Assembly (NCBI GenBank): GCA_019321725.1
Contig: CM033123.1
Coordinates: 3,356,960-3,420,959, forward strand
From: Paulownia fortunei
Lineage: Eukaryota > Streptophyta > Magnoliopsida > Lamiales > Paulowniaceae
Direction of reading: 5' to 3'
DNA length: 64,000 nt
In this document: piece by piece, positions 61,644 to 64,000 of the stretch
Layout of the letters: every line of letters starts with the position of its first letter
How positions within the stretch are numbered: position 1 is the first letter of the stretch
Notes under the pieces: generated by a model
Told to the model about the DNA's origin: nothing
Databases searched by the model: none
The model's input: only the letters and a program-made list of their open reading frames with translations
Made by a program: the position numbers and the translations under genes

Positions 61644-64000
61644 TCCACAGATGTAAAAAATTTGCAGGCCGATGCCTATGGTGGGATGAGTTTTTCTGGT
61701 TCGGGGACCATTATTCCTGAGAAATTCGTGGTCTTACAATTGGCATGTGGATGTCTCTTGACTTGTGATAACGGATTTAACGGTTTTGGACTGTTATGAT
61801 GATTGAGCAAGAGATAAATGTGAGAAAGAAGGGGTAATCTGGATGAAATCTTAGCAGGGGGTGAGTTTTATACAGAAGTTAGAATGTGTTCCTTAAGAGG
61901 TTAGGAGAGAATTCTGCTCTTTCTGAAAGGAGCATGACATGTAACTTTGTAAATGAATTCTGCTTTAATGGACTGATTTAGTTGCATGGAGATACATCTC
62001 TTGCTTTTCTGAGTCTTTGACATTGCCCAACTTTTAACAAATTGATATTGCACTCATAACCATTATAATCTGACAACTTACTACATAAATTTGCATTTTA
62101 TCAGAAAGAGCTTCACTAGACTTTGTTTATTGAAGCTCGACTCCTAATGTGATAGGAAGTTACTTGGGGAAGAAAAGAAGGGCATCGGCTGATCAGCATC
62201 AGATAGAAGGCTCTGTTCCCTCTCTGCTTCCAAACGTGCCAAGGAGGATAACCAGGGTCGCCTTTCCCTTCATAATGAGCAGGAATACATCACATACAAT
62301 AATGGAAATATCTCATCATTGTTGAGACAAGGCATTCTTTAGAACATGAAGCATAGCTCCAGCAAACTGGACACAGAAATAACTCAAGGAAAATAAGAGA
62401 AGTGGAGACTGCGTAAAGCAAGGCCATATTTACCAGGTTTCTGAGAAGTGGAGAAGTCCAAAACGTTAAATCTCACTATGTCAAGAACAACATTCAAAAT
62501 TCTTTGTCCGTACTCCATACACAATGCACGGTGCCTATCCAACTTTCGCTCTACTGAAAGAAAAAAGCTTGCATCCTTATCTTGCAAAAACGCTGTGAAA
62601 GGAAGTACTTCACATCATTCTGATCTGTGATAAGGCTGAACTCATGTCTTAAGACACAAGCGCGTACACAATTAGACATCATATCGACCAACATCAATAT
62701 TATCTGTCATTGGCTGAAAAAAAGTGTTGGAAGTCCATGCTGGTGTCCTTCCTCGCTTGTTCAAGCTCTTTGACCCCTTCCTTCGGAAACATTTTGGACA
62801 AATTATTCAAGTGATTAAAATGTATATTGATGTGGCATGGAATAAGCAAACATTCCTTACAAGATATTGTCCGCTCAACTTCACTATTTTTAAAAGGCGC
62901 TCTCGTAGAGAAAGAAATTCGTTGTATATGCACGTAAGAATCCCCTCCACATCATACATAATGGTAAAATCAAAAACTTTGCAATTAATAAAAAGTTTTG
63001 GGTTTGAGTGCATGGGTTTTGTTACATTTAGATAGTAATTCTTTATAATTTTAATTCAGAATTATTAATTGTACTTAATTAGTGATGTTTTTATATACCT
63101 ATTTATACAAATTATTGAAAGATATGACCTGATCTGCATATATTCTCAGTAGCATGTATGATGGGATTTTAGGTCTTAGGATTTCTTTTGTAATTAAGAT
63201 CAGCAGACAAGAATGGATTTTTGTATATAGGTAATAGATAGGAGGATTAATGTTAAAACATACATTTTCTTCTCATACAATTGTATTCCTTTCTAACATA
63301 AATCATTGTTACTCTCCAGCACAGTGCACAGATGGGCTAACAGAAGAAGAGCAACTACTAACTGCTTGTGCAATATTTTATTCACCACTGAAAAAGAAAA
63401 AAAAAGAAAACTTTTATTCCCCATTATTTATTGGTAAATCAATACGACGTATATTAACTTTTATGCCACTGGAGAAAAAGGTTGTCCTTGCTTGTTAAAT
63501 TTTTTGAAAGACTTCCATGTATGTTTTTTTTTTAAGATATTATTTGGTTGTGAGTTTTTTCTTTTTTCTTTTTGAAAAAAAAATCAGAATATATTTTTTT
63601 ACTTTCAAAATATATTTTCACATCCAAACATTTTTGATAAAAATCTTAATCTAATCATTACATTTTTATTTTTCATCTACATACTATTTTCAAAAAATAT
63701 TTCATATTTCAATATATTTTCAAAAAAAAAAAGAATCACATCAACTATAATAATTTCGTTCATCTCACGTTCAAACACAATCTTAAAACTCATTATCCTT
63801 TCTAAAAAATGACTTTTTCTCATTATTCTCTTTAGAATAATTTTTTTAAAATAAAAGGTCAAGCAACCACACTCTAACCTTTTCAAGTTGAAGGACCGTT
63901 TGTTTTAAATTTTAAAGGGTATATTTTGAATAAGTTATTTTTTATTATTCAAAAATTTAAAAATATATTTATTTTTATTAAAATATAACTTATTTTTATT
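61644..64000. other. CIPK 3' flank and downstream intergenic DNA
   Basis: The first 350 bases probably form the kinase 3' untranslated region (G/T-rich, with AATGGACTGATT near 61,965). From 62,150 on, composition rises slightly in GC and there are exon-like pieces on the minus strand, one listed separately. After 63,500 the sequence is T/A-rich; from 63,893 it resembles the end of a GTTTG-type foldback element cut by the window edge. Confidence 0.45.
62434..62592 (-). other. Possible internal exon of an unidentified minus-strand gene
   Basis: 159 bases with acceptor TTTCACAG just before and donor GTAAAT just after (minus strand), open for 52 codons. It encodes a helical, charged text (SVERKLDRHRALCMEYGQR and ILNVVLDIVRF). 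A further open stretch upstream at 62,700-62,933 includes KEGVKELEQARKDTSMDF. I cannot assign a family, and no start or stop exon is certain. It may be part of a gene continuing beyond what I can trace, or a relic. Confidence 0.3.

Overview
The window is nuclear DNA from a flowering plant, most likely a eudicot. It is AT-rich and gene-sparse, its genes carry GT-AG introns, and it holds a CYP72A-type P450, a 3-ketoacyl-CoA synthase, a CBL-interacting kinase and an Athila-type LTR retrotransposon. No bacterial, CRISPR or tRNA features were seen.

Layout. Positions 1-10,148 (copy A) and about 36,052-54,262 (copy B) are two copies of one segment in direct orientation. Each holds a five-exon CYP72A-like P450 gene. 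The copy-B gene (45,858-48,925) is intact, 517 aa. The copy-A gene (6,347-8,660) keeps the same splice sites and core promoter but has four frameshifting indels and is a pseudogene. Copy B also carries sequence absent from copy A: a SINE-like insert, a hAT-type MITE with a perfect 8-bp target-site duplication, and a 3.46-kb segment with the remains of a small gene resembling the mitochondrial COX-assembly factor PET100. Between the copies are a two-exon KCS gene on the minus strand (13,208-14,926) and, in AT-rich DNA, a complete 12.06-kb retrotransposon (21,403-33,458, minus strand). An intact intronless CIPK4/CIPK7-like kinase lies at 60,276-61,643.

The most unusual object is the retrotransposon. 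It has 1.61-kb LTRs that are almost identical, a perfect 5-bp TSD, an Athila-type tRNA-Asp primer-binding site and a polypurine tract, but its gag-pol is broken. Downstream of integrase, where Athila elements often carry an env-like ORF, it has two sense-oriented intronless reading frames. One is a recognisable LOG-type cytokinin-activating enzyme (three frameshifts). The other is a basic, Cys-rich protein I cannot place in a plant family; its Arg/Lys-plus-zinc-finger layout recalls the small nucleic-acid-binding proteins of carlaviruses. A good TATA box precedes the Cys-rich frame.

The host genes belong to unrelated pathways: P450 oxidation of a specialised metabolite or hormone, very-long-chain fatty-acid elongation in the ER, and Ca2+/CBL signalling. 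Nothing suggests they work as a cluster. All family assignments come from motifs read by eye; no database search was run.
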